Assembly (NCBI GenBank): GCA_037953745.1
Contig: JBAKBP010007956.1
Span: 1 to 64,000 of the forward strand
Source of the DNA: Lithodes maja
Lineage: Eukaryota > Arthropoda > Malacostraca > Decapoda > Lithodidae
Direction: 5' to 3'
DNA length: 64,000 nucleotides
Of this stretch, positions 45,292 to 55,495 are shown piece after piece. Under the pieces are notes generated by a model. That model did not search any database, was not told the origin of the DNA, and worked only from the letters and a program-made list of their open reading frames with translations. Numbering within the stretch: position 1 is the first letter of the stretch; the number at the start of each line of letters is the position of its first letter. Made by a program: the position numbers and the translations under genes.

Positions 45292-45303
45292 TGGCGACCT
45301 TGC
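45292..45303 (+). promoter_or_regulatory. Gypsy-3 primer-binding site
   Basis: TGGCGACCTTGC, six bases after the LTR end. Identical to the sites of Gypsy-1 and Gypsy-2. Confidence 0.78.
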
Positions 45304-45372
45304 CAGGATTCGTTTCATACAGTTTCACTCAGTTTCATTAACGTTTCACTACTTAAAAAACAAATATTAATC

Positions 45373-46590
45373 ATGCCTCAACTAATTAATGACGAAGATG
45401 CTCGAGTTTTCATAGAATCAGACCCCACAGCCCCTGATATTGACTGTCTGTCAAAATCAGAACTGAAAGTGCTTGCCTCACATCTCCAATTAACTGTCTC
45501 AAACATGTCTAAAGTAGAGGTGGCTCAGACCATAAAAACCCACCTGTTCCCTGTAGAAGGCGGGGAGGGAGACGGAGCAGTTGGTGGGATCCCGAGTAAA
45601 CCTAGCCAACTTGATGAACAATTGCCACCTGGTTTTACCGTTGATCAAGTACTGGAACTAGCCAGAATAAAGACCGAACAAGCCAGACTAAATGCCGAAC
45701 AAGCCAGAGCAAATGCCGAACAAGCCAGAGCAACGACCGAACAATATCAATGTCAATATCAAATAGCTCAACTAAATGTCAATACAAATGCTCCCTTAAT
45801 TGCTCCCCCTCTGGGATTGACTATATCTAGTGTCATTCCACCTTTCACTGAGGATAATGTGCAGGATTTCTTTGTTTTGTTTGAGGAAGTTGCTGGAGGT
45901 ATGAAGTGGACAAGAGATCAATGGCCTTTTATGTTACAAACTGTTTTGACAGGGCAGGCTCGAGCCACGTATTTGTCAGAAGTAGCAGAGGTTAGGCAGG
46001 ATTATGACAATCTCAAAGAAGCTATCTTAAAAACCTATCAATTGCAGCGTGAGGCTTACAGGCAATCTTTCCGTAAAAACCAGAAGAAAGTAGAAGAAAC
46101 CATAAGGTATTTGCCAGGACCATGACTAAAACTTTCAATCATTGGGTCAAGAGTAAGAAAGTCACAAGCTACAACGATCTGAAGGAGTTGGTCCTGTTAG
46201 AAATTTCCTATGGAAAATTGATTCTTCTGTATCCTATCATTTAAAGGGGAAAAAGGTAGATTGTCTTGCCGACGCCGCTGACATGGCTGACACATACGTG
46301 CTCAACAACAAATTTCGTGGAAAGAAGCCCTACGATAATTCTAGTTCTAATTTTAAGTATCCCAATCACAAATCTGACAGACCCAGTCACAAGCCTATAA
46401 CGTCTTCCCCAGCTAGCCAAAATAGAATTGTTCCCCCAACTAAAAATGCGACTCAGGGCAATGGTAACAGAGGTGGGCCCCAAATTAATAGTAATGCTCA
46501 AAGAGGGAACGGTCCGTATCCCCTAAAGTATGTACTTTTTGTGGCATGAGAGGCCACCTAGCTTATCAGTGCTGGGCCAAGGAGAAAACC
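45373..46590 (+). pseudogene. Gypsy-3 gag
   Basis: Start ATG at 45373 (MPQLINDEDARVFIE). The N-terminal part resembles that of Gypsy-2 gag in layout, followed by a repeated AEQARANAEQARA coiled coil (about residues 97-120) and a capsid region with FFVLFEEVAGGMKW. The first frame ends after 250 codons; later parts continue in other frames (HWVKSKKVTSYNDLKELVLLE at 46140, DMADTYVLNNKFRGKK at 46283). A zinc knuckle CTFCGMRGHLAYQC (CX2CX4HX4C) lies at about 46530-46571. At least two frameshifts. Confidence 0.88.
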
Positions 46591-46642
46591 GAGAGATCGG
46601 GGCAGACAGTTGCCGCCGTATCTCAAACTCCATATGTGCCTT

Positions 46643-46780
46643 AATGCAGGGCTCCCGACAGAAGGAGTACCTAGCACCAAAAAGTTCCTTTAATGCAGGA
46701 CTCCCGACAAAAGGAGTACCTAGCACCAAAAGTTCCTTTAATGCAAGACTCTCGACAGAAGGAGTACCTAGCAGCTAACG
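46643..46780 (+). repeat. Tandem repeat in the Gypsy-3 gag-protease linker
   Basis: Three copies of a ~55-bp unit (CTCCCGACAGAAGGAGTACC core), reading QDSRQKEYLAPKVPLM in one frame. Unit lengths differ by a base, so the frame changes between copies. Confidence 0.85.
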
Positions 46781-46849
46781 TAAATCATCTAGACAGGGGT
46801 GTAGTAGCATGTGTGGTGCAACCCACTAGGGTTAAGCCAATAATAATTT

Positions 46850-47384
46850 CACCATCAGTGCAGGACAGTTACCGTCCCTTTATTTCATCTGGCAACGTGA
46901 GATTAAATGGTTGCATGCATGAGGTAAAAATTCTGAGAGACACAGGTTCTACTAGCACCCTCATGGTGAATCCTTACACTGAGTGCCCACCTGGTGAACC
47001 AGTTGTAATGAGAGGTGCTGGAGGCCAATTGTATGCACACTTGGTAAAAGGCGAAATTGAATGTGAGTTACTACAGGGTAAGGCCACCATAGCTTTGTGT
47101 AGGTCCAAGATATCCCTGTGCCTGGGGTAACACTCCTTTTGGGGAATGATGTAGCAGGTGAGAAGGTCCGACCAGACCCCATTTTGTCACTTTCCCCTGT
47201 TAACGAGCCACTAACCGGTGAGCTCGACAAGGAGATGCCAACAGTTTTCCCTGTGTGTGTTGTCACACGTTCAATGTCTCAAGTAGCAGTTCCCTCAGAC
47301 AGAAATGTACCGAATGTAAGTGTTGATGAAAGGGATGATGAGAGTGTGAATGACGCTCCTGTATCGGGGATTATACTGTTTTGA
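46850..47384 (+). pseudogene. Gypsy-3 aspartic protease
   Basis: A retropepsin-like domain with LRDTGSTSTLM at about 46940 as active site. After a frameshift near 47110 comes the distal VTLLLGNDVAG. The end CVVTRSMSQ corresponds to CIVTRSLAS of Gypsy-1. Confidence 0.85.
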
Positions 47385-48132
47385 TACCTTTTTGCCTCTT
47401 ACCTTGATTTTCCTTGTAATGCTTGTAGTCCAGGTTAACACTGTAAAAAACACGTTGAAAGGTAAATCATAGAGGTAACTGATTTGAAGCAAAGACACTG
47501 GTGGCTTTTCTATATATATTTATTTAACACAAAATAATTATAGAACTATGCGGTTTGTAAATAGTTATAAGGTCTGTGTAGATACTGTATTGCCCAGCAG
47601 GGAAGTATCTACCTAATTAAAAGCAGTAAGCTGGCTAACAACTAGATTGAGCTATTATTCCTGTAATCTGTAATTCCTTCCTGTAAAGAATAGATGAATT
47701 AAGAATAGCGAAAATAGGTAAACGGTACACACACTAATTGCACAGTATCGCACTGTCACTGTAATGTCACTGTATTAATTACCACGGCCGCTTGAACGGG
47801 TAACCTTCCTAATGGGTGGCTGTTCTGCTACTGGTCCAAGCCAGGGGGCTCGAGCGTGCCGGTTCTTACCAGTGTGGAGTCATACGATATTAGTTGCTAG
47901 CAATCATCTAATCATCTTGGTGTTGCTGCAATTCTCTAAAGGGAGCGTGAGAACCCCTGCTTAGCTTGCAAGAATTGTACCAAGGCCTTTATAGGTGGGG
48001 TGATCTTCTATAGGGGAGATCATGCCCAATTAGAATGTACAGTAGTATACTTAAGTAAGTGAATAATTGTTATAAGGGTGTGAGTTATACAAGTGATTAT
48101 ATGAGTTACCCTAGAGTGTACAGTCGCTCAAA
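47385..48132. other. Non-coding gap between Gypsy-3 protease and integrase
   Basis: The coding frames stop at about 47385 and resume at about 48133; the same interval in Gypsy-1 is coding and short. The gap may be an insertion: it contains a segment starting TGTAGTCCAGG (47426) and ending GCTGTTACA (48150) with TGTA...TACA ends like a small LTR. No target duplication was found, so this is unresolved. Confidence 0.45.
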
Positions 48133-49490
48133 ATGCGCTGTTACACTCCAACTGTGCCTGATGATGTGACTGAGGTGGATTTATCTGACACCTTTATGGC
48201 TCATCTTGACCCTAACGATGACCATGAAACCCCTCCAAATTGTCCTAGTGGCCTGGTAGAGCTACAGAGAGATGATAGTGAATGCAAGGAGTTAGCTGCC
48301 AGGTCCGTGAGTGAAGAGGAATGTGAGAAGGAGGGTGGTGAATGTTTCTACCTCAAAGGAGGAGTATTGTGGCGTAGATGGAGACAGCCACACAGACCAA
48401 TCGATGACGGGGCTTGGGACGTCCATCAAGTAGTAGTCCCCAAACCTTGTCGTAGAGATATCATGGAAATGACACATTGTATACCATTGGCAGGATACCT
48501 AGGTGTGAGAAAAACTCTAGACAGAATCAGAGCCCACTTTTACTGGCCAGGAATGCGTGCAGATGTAGTGGAGTTTTGTAGAGTGTGTCACACTTGCCAG
48601 ATGACAGGAAAACCCAATCAGAAGGTGCCTGTACATCCTCTGGTGCCCTTGCCCGTTTTCGAGAATCCTTTTACTCGGGTGGTAGTGGACATTGTAGGCC
48701 CATTGCCTAAGACTTCCCAAGGTAACATTTACTTATTAACTATCATGGACATGGCAACTCGCTACCCAGAGGCTATACCCTTAAGGACTACCTCTGCTCC
48801 AACTGTCATCAAGGAACTGCTCAAATTCTTCACCAGAATGGGTTTCCCCCATGAGGTGCAAAGTGATCAAGGAACTAATTTTACTTCTAACATTTTCCAG
48901 CAGTCCCTGAAGGAGTTGGGTATCGAGCATGTTAAGTCTAGCACCTACCACCCAGAGAGTCGAGGGGTTCTCGAACGATATCATCAGACATTAAAGGGAA
49001 TGTTACGTAAGTATTGTACAGAGACCGGAGTTGAGTGGGATAAGGGGGTACCTTTTCTTTTATTTGCTACTCGTGAGGTTCCAACTGAATCCCTGGGTTT
49101 TTCCCCTAATGAGCTAGTTTTCGGTCATCAGGTAAGAGGTCCTTTGCAACTATTGCAGGATAGCCTAGTTGGCCAGGAGGGGAACCAAAACCTCCAAGTA
49201 TGTTTCAGATTTCAAAACCCGGCCGAGATCCTCATGTGAGTTTGCCGCTCAAAACTTGACAGTGGCTAAAAGCTCCATGAAGAACTGGTATGACAGAAAA
49301 GCCCGTGAGAGGGAGTTTCAGCCCGGTGATGAGGTTTTGGTCCTGCTCCTCCTTTTGGCCAACCTTTCTCTGCCAAGTTCAGGGGCCCATATAAGATCAT
49401 TCGGAGGGTGAGCATTACCGATTATCTAGTAACTACCCCAGACAGGAGAAAGCCCATGCAAGTATTCCATATAAATATGTTGAAACCCTA
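48133..49490 (+). pseudogene. Gypsy-3 integrase
   Basis: Numbered from Met at 48133. The H2C2 region at residues 114-155 has the first His (MTHCIPLAGY) but Tyr in place of the second, with CRVC and HTC present. Core residues are D186 (VVDIVG), D245 (QSDQGTNF) and E281 (GVLERY), spacing D-58-D-35-E. The frame shifts near 49190; the distal part (DRKAREREFQPGDEVLVLL, then a GPY-like module, TTPDRRK and VFHINMLKPYH) lies in two further frames to 49490. The first 90 residues are an acidic linker. Confidence 0.92.
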
Positions 49491-50300
49491 CCATAGGTCC
49501 CCTGATTCCTCTCCTCCAGATTCTCCCACTGTGGCAGTGAATGTCAGGACCTGTGGACAGCCTGGTGCGGACGAAGTCTTCAGTTCTCTTACTGCCCCAC
49601 AACAGACTGTTCCAGAGCCTGAAGGTATCCATGCAGACTTTGACTTGTCATGTAGCCTATCCAATTTTCAGTATAACTCAGTAACTTGGGGGGAATTACC
49701 ATCTAAACTATGTCATCTTCCCTCTGATCAAGCGAACCAACTAATCTCTGTTTTATCTCAGTCTCCCAGTGTGTTCCGTGATACTCCAGGGCTCACTTCT
49801 TTGGCCTTGCACGACATCGACGTAGGGGATGCAACTCCCATTAAACTATCCCCCTACCATGTCTCACCACAACGCAGGAGTATACTGCAGGTCGAGCTTG
49901 ACTACATGTTGTCAAACAAGCTGATCAAAAGGGCCTTAAGCCAGTGGAGTAGTCCGGTCATATTTGTGCCAAAGCCAGACGGGAGCCATAGGTTATGTAT
50001 GGACTATAGGCAAGTTAATGCTGTCACAAAGAACGATACCTACCCACTGCCACGGATTAAAGATTACATTTACCGGGTTGGCCTCATACAGCGGTAAGAT
50101 AAACTTAATGCGAGGATTTTGGCAATTAGCTCTCCCTTGTAGCGAGGTAAATATTATGCTTTAGTAGTGCGCTGTCAAGCCTTCAGCTGTGAGATGCCTT
50201 GCAGTTCGAATAACGCTCCAGCTACGTTCCGGCTATGTTCTGATGTGGTACCTGGAGACGTTACCTACTTTGGGTGATATCCTTTTTATATCCTCATTAT
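49491..50300 (+). pseudogene. Gypsy-3 reverse transcriptase, N-terminal part only
   Basis: Follows the integrase in the same frame from 49408. It has LHDIDVGDATPIKLSPYHV, then VIFVPKPDGSHRLCMDYRQV and DTYPLPRI. Beyond 50090 the frame breaks, but NAPATFR and a shifted YLDD-like box (TYFG then DILFIS, about 50265-50295) are still readable. Thumb, connection and RNase H are absent before the polypurine tract. Confidence 0.88.
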
Positions 50301-50383
50301 AATCTTGCTGTTGCCAATCTGGTGGTGAATCTATTTATGTATTATGTTTAATATTATGTACTATACTCCTTAAACTCTTTTCT

Positions 50384-50393
50384 AGGGGGGAGG
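50384..50393 (+). promoter_or_regulatory. Gypsy-3 polypurine tract
   Basis: AGGGGGGAGG directly against the 3' LTR start. Confidence 0.8.
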
Positions 50394-52053
50394 TCTGACA
50401 TGTGGAGCCCTGTATGTTAATTTAAGAGTTAGAATTAGAGTTGAAGGAGTCAAACTACCCAAACGGCGAAGCAGACTAGCGAGCGAACTAGCGAGTTGGA
50501 AACCAGCTCGCCCGCATACCAGCAAACAAGCCTTCACACCTGCGTGCGTCATAGGGGACCCTGCAAACTACTTCGATGACCCGACGCTATGACGTATGAT
50601 CGACGCCAGGAGCTGTGATTGGACCAGGCACCTGTTATGCAACTCGAGGAGCTATGATAGGAGCGCGCACCATCACTCGCCTCCTGATTCGTTCCTACAC
50701 CATCATTGTTTAGTATATAAGACCCGAGTAGTGGGCATTCAAATCAGTCTCATTTGGAGTTGGGGAAGGTGAACTTGCAGCTGGAGGAAGACGGGGTGAA
50801 GTATTATAATGGGATTGTGACTGTCAGTCAGATTATATATATGTGTGTGTTAAGTGTGTTCCGTGTAAACACTTACGTTATGTTGGTTAGTGAGATATGT
50901 GATTGGGACGTTAACGCTATTATTGTGTACTTAACTATTTGATTGGGAATTAACGTTAATGCTACTATTTATGTACTTAACTATTTGATTGGGAATTAAC
51001 GTTAACGCTACTATTTATGTACTTAACTATTTGATTGGGAATTAACGTTAACGCTACTATTTATGTACTTAACTATTTGATTGGGAATTAACGTTAACGC
51101 TACTATTTATGTACTTAACTATTTGATTGGGAATTAACGTTAACGCTATTATTATGTACTTAACTATTTTAGTTGACTAACTTGTGGACTAAAGCAACTC
51201 TTTAAGTAATTGGGTTATGATGAAAGTAATACTATTGTTTTAGATTAATACTTACGAGTTCTTTCATTTTCTGTTAATTAAGCTTACATTGCTTAACGGT
51301 GCTTAGTACGGTGATACTATTGTTTCATATTAGTAATATCTCCTTAGACTAACATGGCTGTGTTAATATTACTTCTAGTGATTTCCTAAGCTGAAGAAAA
51401 TTCTTTTAGCTTCAAAATATTATTTTTGCTTTTCATAATATTTGAGTGAGACTTGAATCGAATCTATGAAGCGATCCTGTAACTTAATTTACTCATAATC
51501 AAACCTCAATGTTACGTTGTTAAGAAATACATTTAACTAATTATTAAATATATATATCTAACTTTTTATGTGACTTTGATATAAATCCTGATGATAATAA
51601 TAATATAATACTGTTAACGTAAGACACGAACCAAGAATAGTTATATTAAATATAAATGAAAGGACATATAAGAAAACTATCTATTCATTTCAAAAAGGGT
51701 AAGAGACAGAAATATTCTTACTTTAATATTTATCTTTCAAGACTTTTTATAGAAGTCCTTCTTTAGATATAACTTCTTCGGTTCATAACCATAGCCTACT
51801 AAGCTTCGGTTAAATAATAATTCTTTATAAATACTACATGACTTTAATTAGTTTCAGTATTTAGTATAATTAAAGAGTATCAGTCAATAAAGGATACTAA
51901 GTCCTAAGATCCAAAAGGAAAGGAAGTAGCAACAGGAACTAATTTTATTAGATTTTACTTTTGTTTTGCCTTCAGCTGACTGATACCTTAATATATATCT
52001 CTGTGCTATCTAGATTCATCAAGTTAACCACTTGAGGATCAAGATACGTAACA
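50394..52053 (+). repeat. Gypsy-3 3' LTR (1660 bp)
   Basis: Counterpart of 43663-45285 with five 46-bp units (50931-51170). TATATAAG at 50714 and TCAGTC at 50744 keep the same promoter spacing. Confidence 0.95.
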
Positions 52054-52199
52054 ATATACAGACTGATAATGAACAGTACATACTTAAAGTATGTCACAAA
52101 GTTGACGATTTTAATTTTAACTTAATAAACTTTCTTTTCCCTACTAGTATTGTTGGAAATATAATAGTATAATTAATTGTTTTTATTCGCAACTAATAA

Positions 52200-52610
52200 G
52201 ATTGTCAATTTTGTTTGTAAGAATAGACTGCAGAGTGCTATAGTGGGATCAAGAACGATATAGATCTTTAAGAAAAAATAGATATGGACAAGATGGGTTG
52301 GGTTTGAAAGGGATCTGCCGTGTGTGGGCCAATCGGCCCATATAAGAACATAAGCACATAAGAAAATGGGAGTCTTCAGAAAGCCGATTGGCCTACACAA
52401 GGCAGATCCCTGTCACACCCAACCCTAATTATAAGCCCAGCTTAAAAACACCATTAGGACTTACCTCACCGAAACTGTCAGAGGTCAGAAAAACGGGGAT
52501 CTGCAGATCCCCACTCCTGGCCCACACCTGACAGATCACCCTCACACCCAACCCATCTCGTCCATATGCCTATCTAATTGTATCTTAAAGCTCCCTATCG
52601 TTCTCGATCC
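52200..52610. mobile_element. LINE-C tails in opposing orientation
   Basis: A plus-strand tail (GAGTGCTATAGTGGGATCAA to GGGCCAATCGGCC, 52210-52345) meets a minus-strand tail (CATAAGAAAATGGGAGTC, 52350-52440) almost end to end, forming an inverted repeat. Then the 3' end of LINE-C1 begins. Confidence 0.75.
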
Positions 52611-54680
52611 CACTATAGCACTTGGTAGCCTATTCCACCTATATATCTACAACTCTGTTACCAAACCAATATTTGCCTATATCTTTCTTGAAACGAAATT
52701 TATCTAATTTGAAACCATTTGTAAGAGTTCTTTCGCTATCACTGAGCTTTAGTACATTTTTCATGTCCCCTTTATTAATCCCACTAACCCACTTGAATAC
52801 CTCTATCATATCCCCTCTAACTCTGCGTCTCTCTAACGATTGTAAGCCTAATTTCTTCAACCTTTCTTTGTACGGAAGATTTCTAATATTATGGATCATT
52901 TTGGTCATTCTACGTTGTACTCTCTCCAATGAATCTATGTCCATTCCGTAATAAGGACACCAAAATTGAACAGCGCAATCCATATTGGGTCTCACTAATG
53001 ACAAGTAACATTTTAAGATAACATCAGCAGTTCTGTTACTCACACTCCTAGAGATGAACCCGAGAATCCTGTTTGCCTTGTTTCGAACGCTTATACACTG
53101 TTTTCTAGGCTTCAAATCATTGCTAACAAACACACCTAGATCTTTCTCACAATGCGAGTTTTCTAATTCCATATTAGCTAGTTTATATTTAACATTTGTA
53201 TGCATCTTTCCTATCTTTAATACCTTGCATTTGTCAATGTTAAACTTCATCTGCCAATTTGCTGACCATTCGTGTAAGGTATCTAGATCCCTTTGGAGGC
53301 ACTCTATATCTCTATCTGAATCGATTTTCTCCCCATATTGGTATTGTCTGCAAATTTACTTATCCTACTAGTTATACCTAAATCAAGGTCATTTATGTAT
53401 ATAACAAATAACAGAGAACCTAATACAGATCCCTGGGGGACACCACTTTTGACTGCTCCCCATTCTGACTTCGTACCATTTATGCTGACTCTCTGCTTCC
53501 TACCAATTAGCCATGACCTAATCCATCCCAACAACGCCCCACCTATTCCATGCGCCTCAACCTTTCTCATCAATCTCTCATGGGGGACGCTGTCAAAAGC
53601 TTTACTGAAATCTAAATATATTATATCATATGACTTGTCATTATCTACTGCTTCATATACCTCTTAGAAAAAACAAGCAAATTAGTAAGGCAAGAACGTC
53701 CCTGAGTGAATCCATGCTGAGAAGAAATTATTAAATTAAATGTATCTACTGTAAGTGGTTTCTAATTTTACTAGCAATAATTGACTCTAGTAGCTTTCCT
53801 ATGATTGATGTAAGACTAATGGGACGGTAATTGGATGCTATTGATTTGTCACCTTTTTTGAAGATCGGAACTACGTTTGCAAGCTTCCAAGCTTCTGGAA
53901 CTATACCTGTCTCTAATGACTTGTTAAATAGAAATGTTAATGGGTAACTTAACTCATCCCTACATTCTTTTAATACTCTAGTATATACCTCATCAGGACC
54001 AGGCGATTTATGAGGTTTCAGTCTGTCAATTTCCTTAAGCACATCATTTCTACTTATAGTAACCGTACTTAACCTATTGTCTATACAATCGCTATATACC
54101 TTACAGACTTCTGGAAGCTGTGCTAAATTTTCATTAGTGAAAACGGAAAGAAATTAACTATTTAATGTACTGCACATTTCTAAATAATTTTCTGTCATTT
54201 CTGCTATCGAAGTTTTAAGGGGACCAATTACATCTCTAACCTTGGATTTATATAGTTGGTAAAAAGCTTTAGGATTATTTTTTGAGTCATTGGCAACCTT
54301 AATTTCATAATGTCTTTTTTCTTTCCTAATATCCTTTTTTACATGTCTTGATAGATTCTGATAGTAAGCAAGTAGGTGAGTTTCGCCTTTCTTAATTTTT
54401 CTATATATTTCTCTCTTTTGTCCTAGAAGATCTAATAGTCTATTATTCATCCATTAGGGTTGGTTCTGTGTTGATCTAAAACAAATTGGGGGGATATATT
54501 TATTTTGCACATTGAATACTGACTCGATAAAGTATATATCTACCAAGGTTGACGTCTCTTCCTGACTTAAGATGACAGGTGCCTGAGAAGGGGTACACTC
54601 ATTTGGACATCTGGATTGACTTAATTTTTTGACCATAGGGTCCGCTAATAGGGCTCTTCTTAACCCACCATAATTGGCAT
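52440..54680 (-). mobile_element. LINE-C1 (CR1/Jockey superfamily), 5'-truncated
   Basis: A minus-strand LINE of a family distinct from LINE-A/B. It includes the end of the endonuclease-RT linker, RT and C-terminus, and 3' UTR. The 5' break is at about 54680, where similarity to LINE-C2 (56330) stops. Confidence 0.88.
52620..54640 (-). pseudogene. LINE-C1 ORF2, reverse transcriptase part
   Basis: In order from 54640: linker (NDSKNNPKAFYQLYKSK), RT fingers (HKSPGPDEVYTRVLKE, then KGDKSIASNYRPISLTSI), palm (SGVPQGSVLGS; catalytic box reads FADN instead of FADD at about 53345), then the C-terminus (LERVQRRMTKMIHNIRNLP, RVRGDMIEVFKWVSGIN, WFGNRVVDI). Several frame breaks, notably near 53660-53750. 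Confidence 0.9.
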
Positions 54681-55324
54681 ATTCTTATGTTTACAGTAAT
54701 TATCAATATTCAATATGCAGTATTATCAACGTATAATATAACTAGTTTGAATAGAGTATATTTTACTTAAATTGTATGTAGTTTATTTATTCATACAGAA
54801 TTTACCAGAACGTCCTGAATTTCCCAAATTGACTAATTCCTTGAATATGACGAGAGTATGTTAATATACTGTATGTGCGACTAATTTGCTAAAGAAACAA
54901 ATTCACTTATTCATTATAATGATGTACATTTTTAGTGGTAGTTTTAATTATGTGATAGTTTAGTGTTTATTTATTTCAAAACTATATTTTGCTAAAGCGT
55001 TACTTCCATATAGTTATTTTGTCTTCATATTGTGCCGTTCATGTTTTGCAACATTAAAATTATATTTAATGTAAACAATAACATGTTACTATTCATCTTA
55101 ACATAGGGAAAAATGTATAATCGCGTTCTGAAAGTGCGTGACAAGAAAACAGACTCGGAATCGTCAATCAAAGGCAAGCCAACAGCCGATGACTGAAGGA
55201 GATTGTCAACCAGCTGGAAGTTTGGACAGACAAACTAAACGACAAACATTCGAAGGCATTGCTAGATAAACAGTTAATTTTAACTTTCTCGCCTGACATT
55301 AAACATTGGTCTGAATGAGAAAAC
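54681..55324. other. Non-coding stretch between LINE-C copies
   Basis: AT-rich. A plus-strand frame near 55195-55320 (LKEIVNQLEVWTDKLNDK) is protein-like, but short and of unknown kind. Confidence 0.4.
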
Positions 55325-55495
55325 TAACGAAGCAAATTAGTAAGGCAAGAACGTCCCTGAGTGAATCCATGCTGAGAAGAATTTATTAAATTAAATGTGT
55401 CTAAGTGGTTTCTAATTTTACTAGCAATAATTGACTCTAGCAGCTTTCCTATGATTGATGTAAAACTAATGGGACGGTAATTGGATGCTATTGAT

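Larger units (their letters stand above)
43663..52053 (+). mobile_element. Gypsy-3: Ty3/gypsy element with PR-INT-RT order
   Basis: 8391 bp, both LTRs present, 4-bp duplication ATAT (43659-43662, 52054-52057). LTR ends TCTGACAT...GTAACA. Internal order: primer site, gag, protease, a 0.75-kb non-coding gap, integrase, partial RT, polypurine tract. RT thumb and RNase H are missing, so it is an internally deleted, dead copy. Integrase precedes RT as in Gypsy-1, but sequence divergence shows it is a separate family. Confidence 0.93.
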
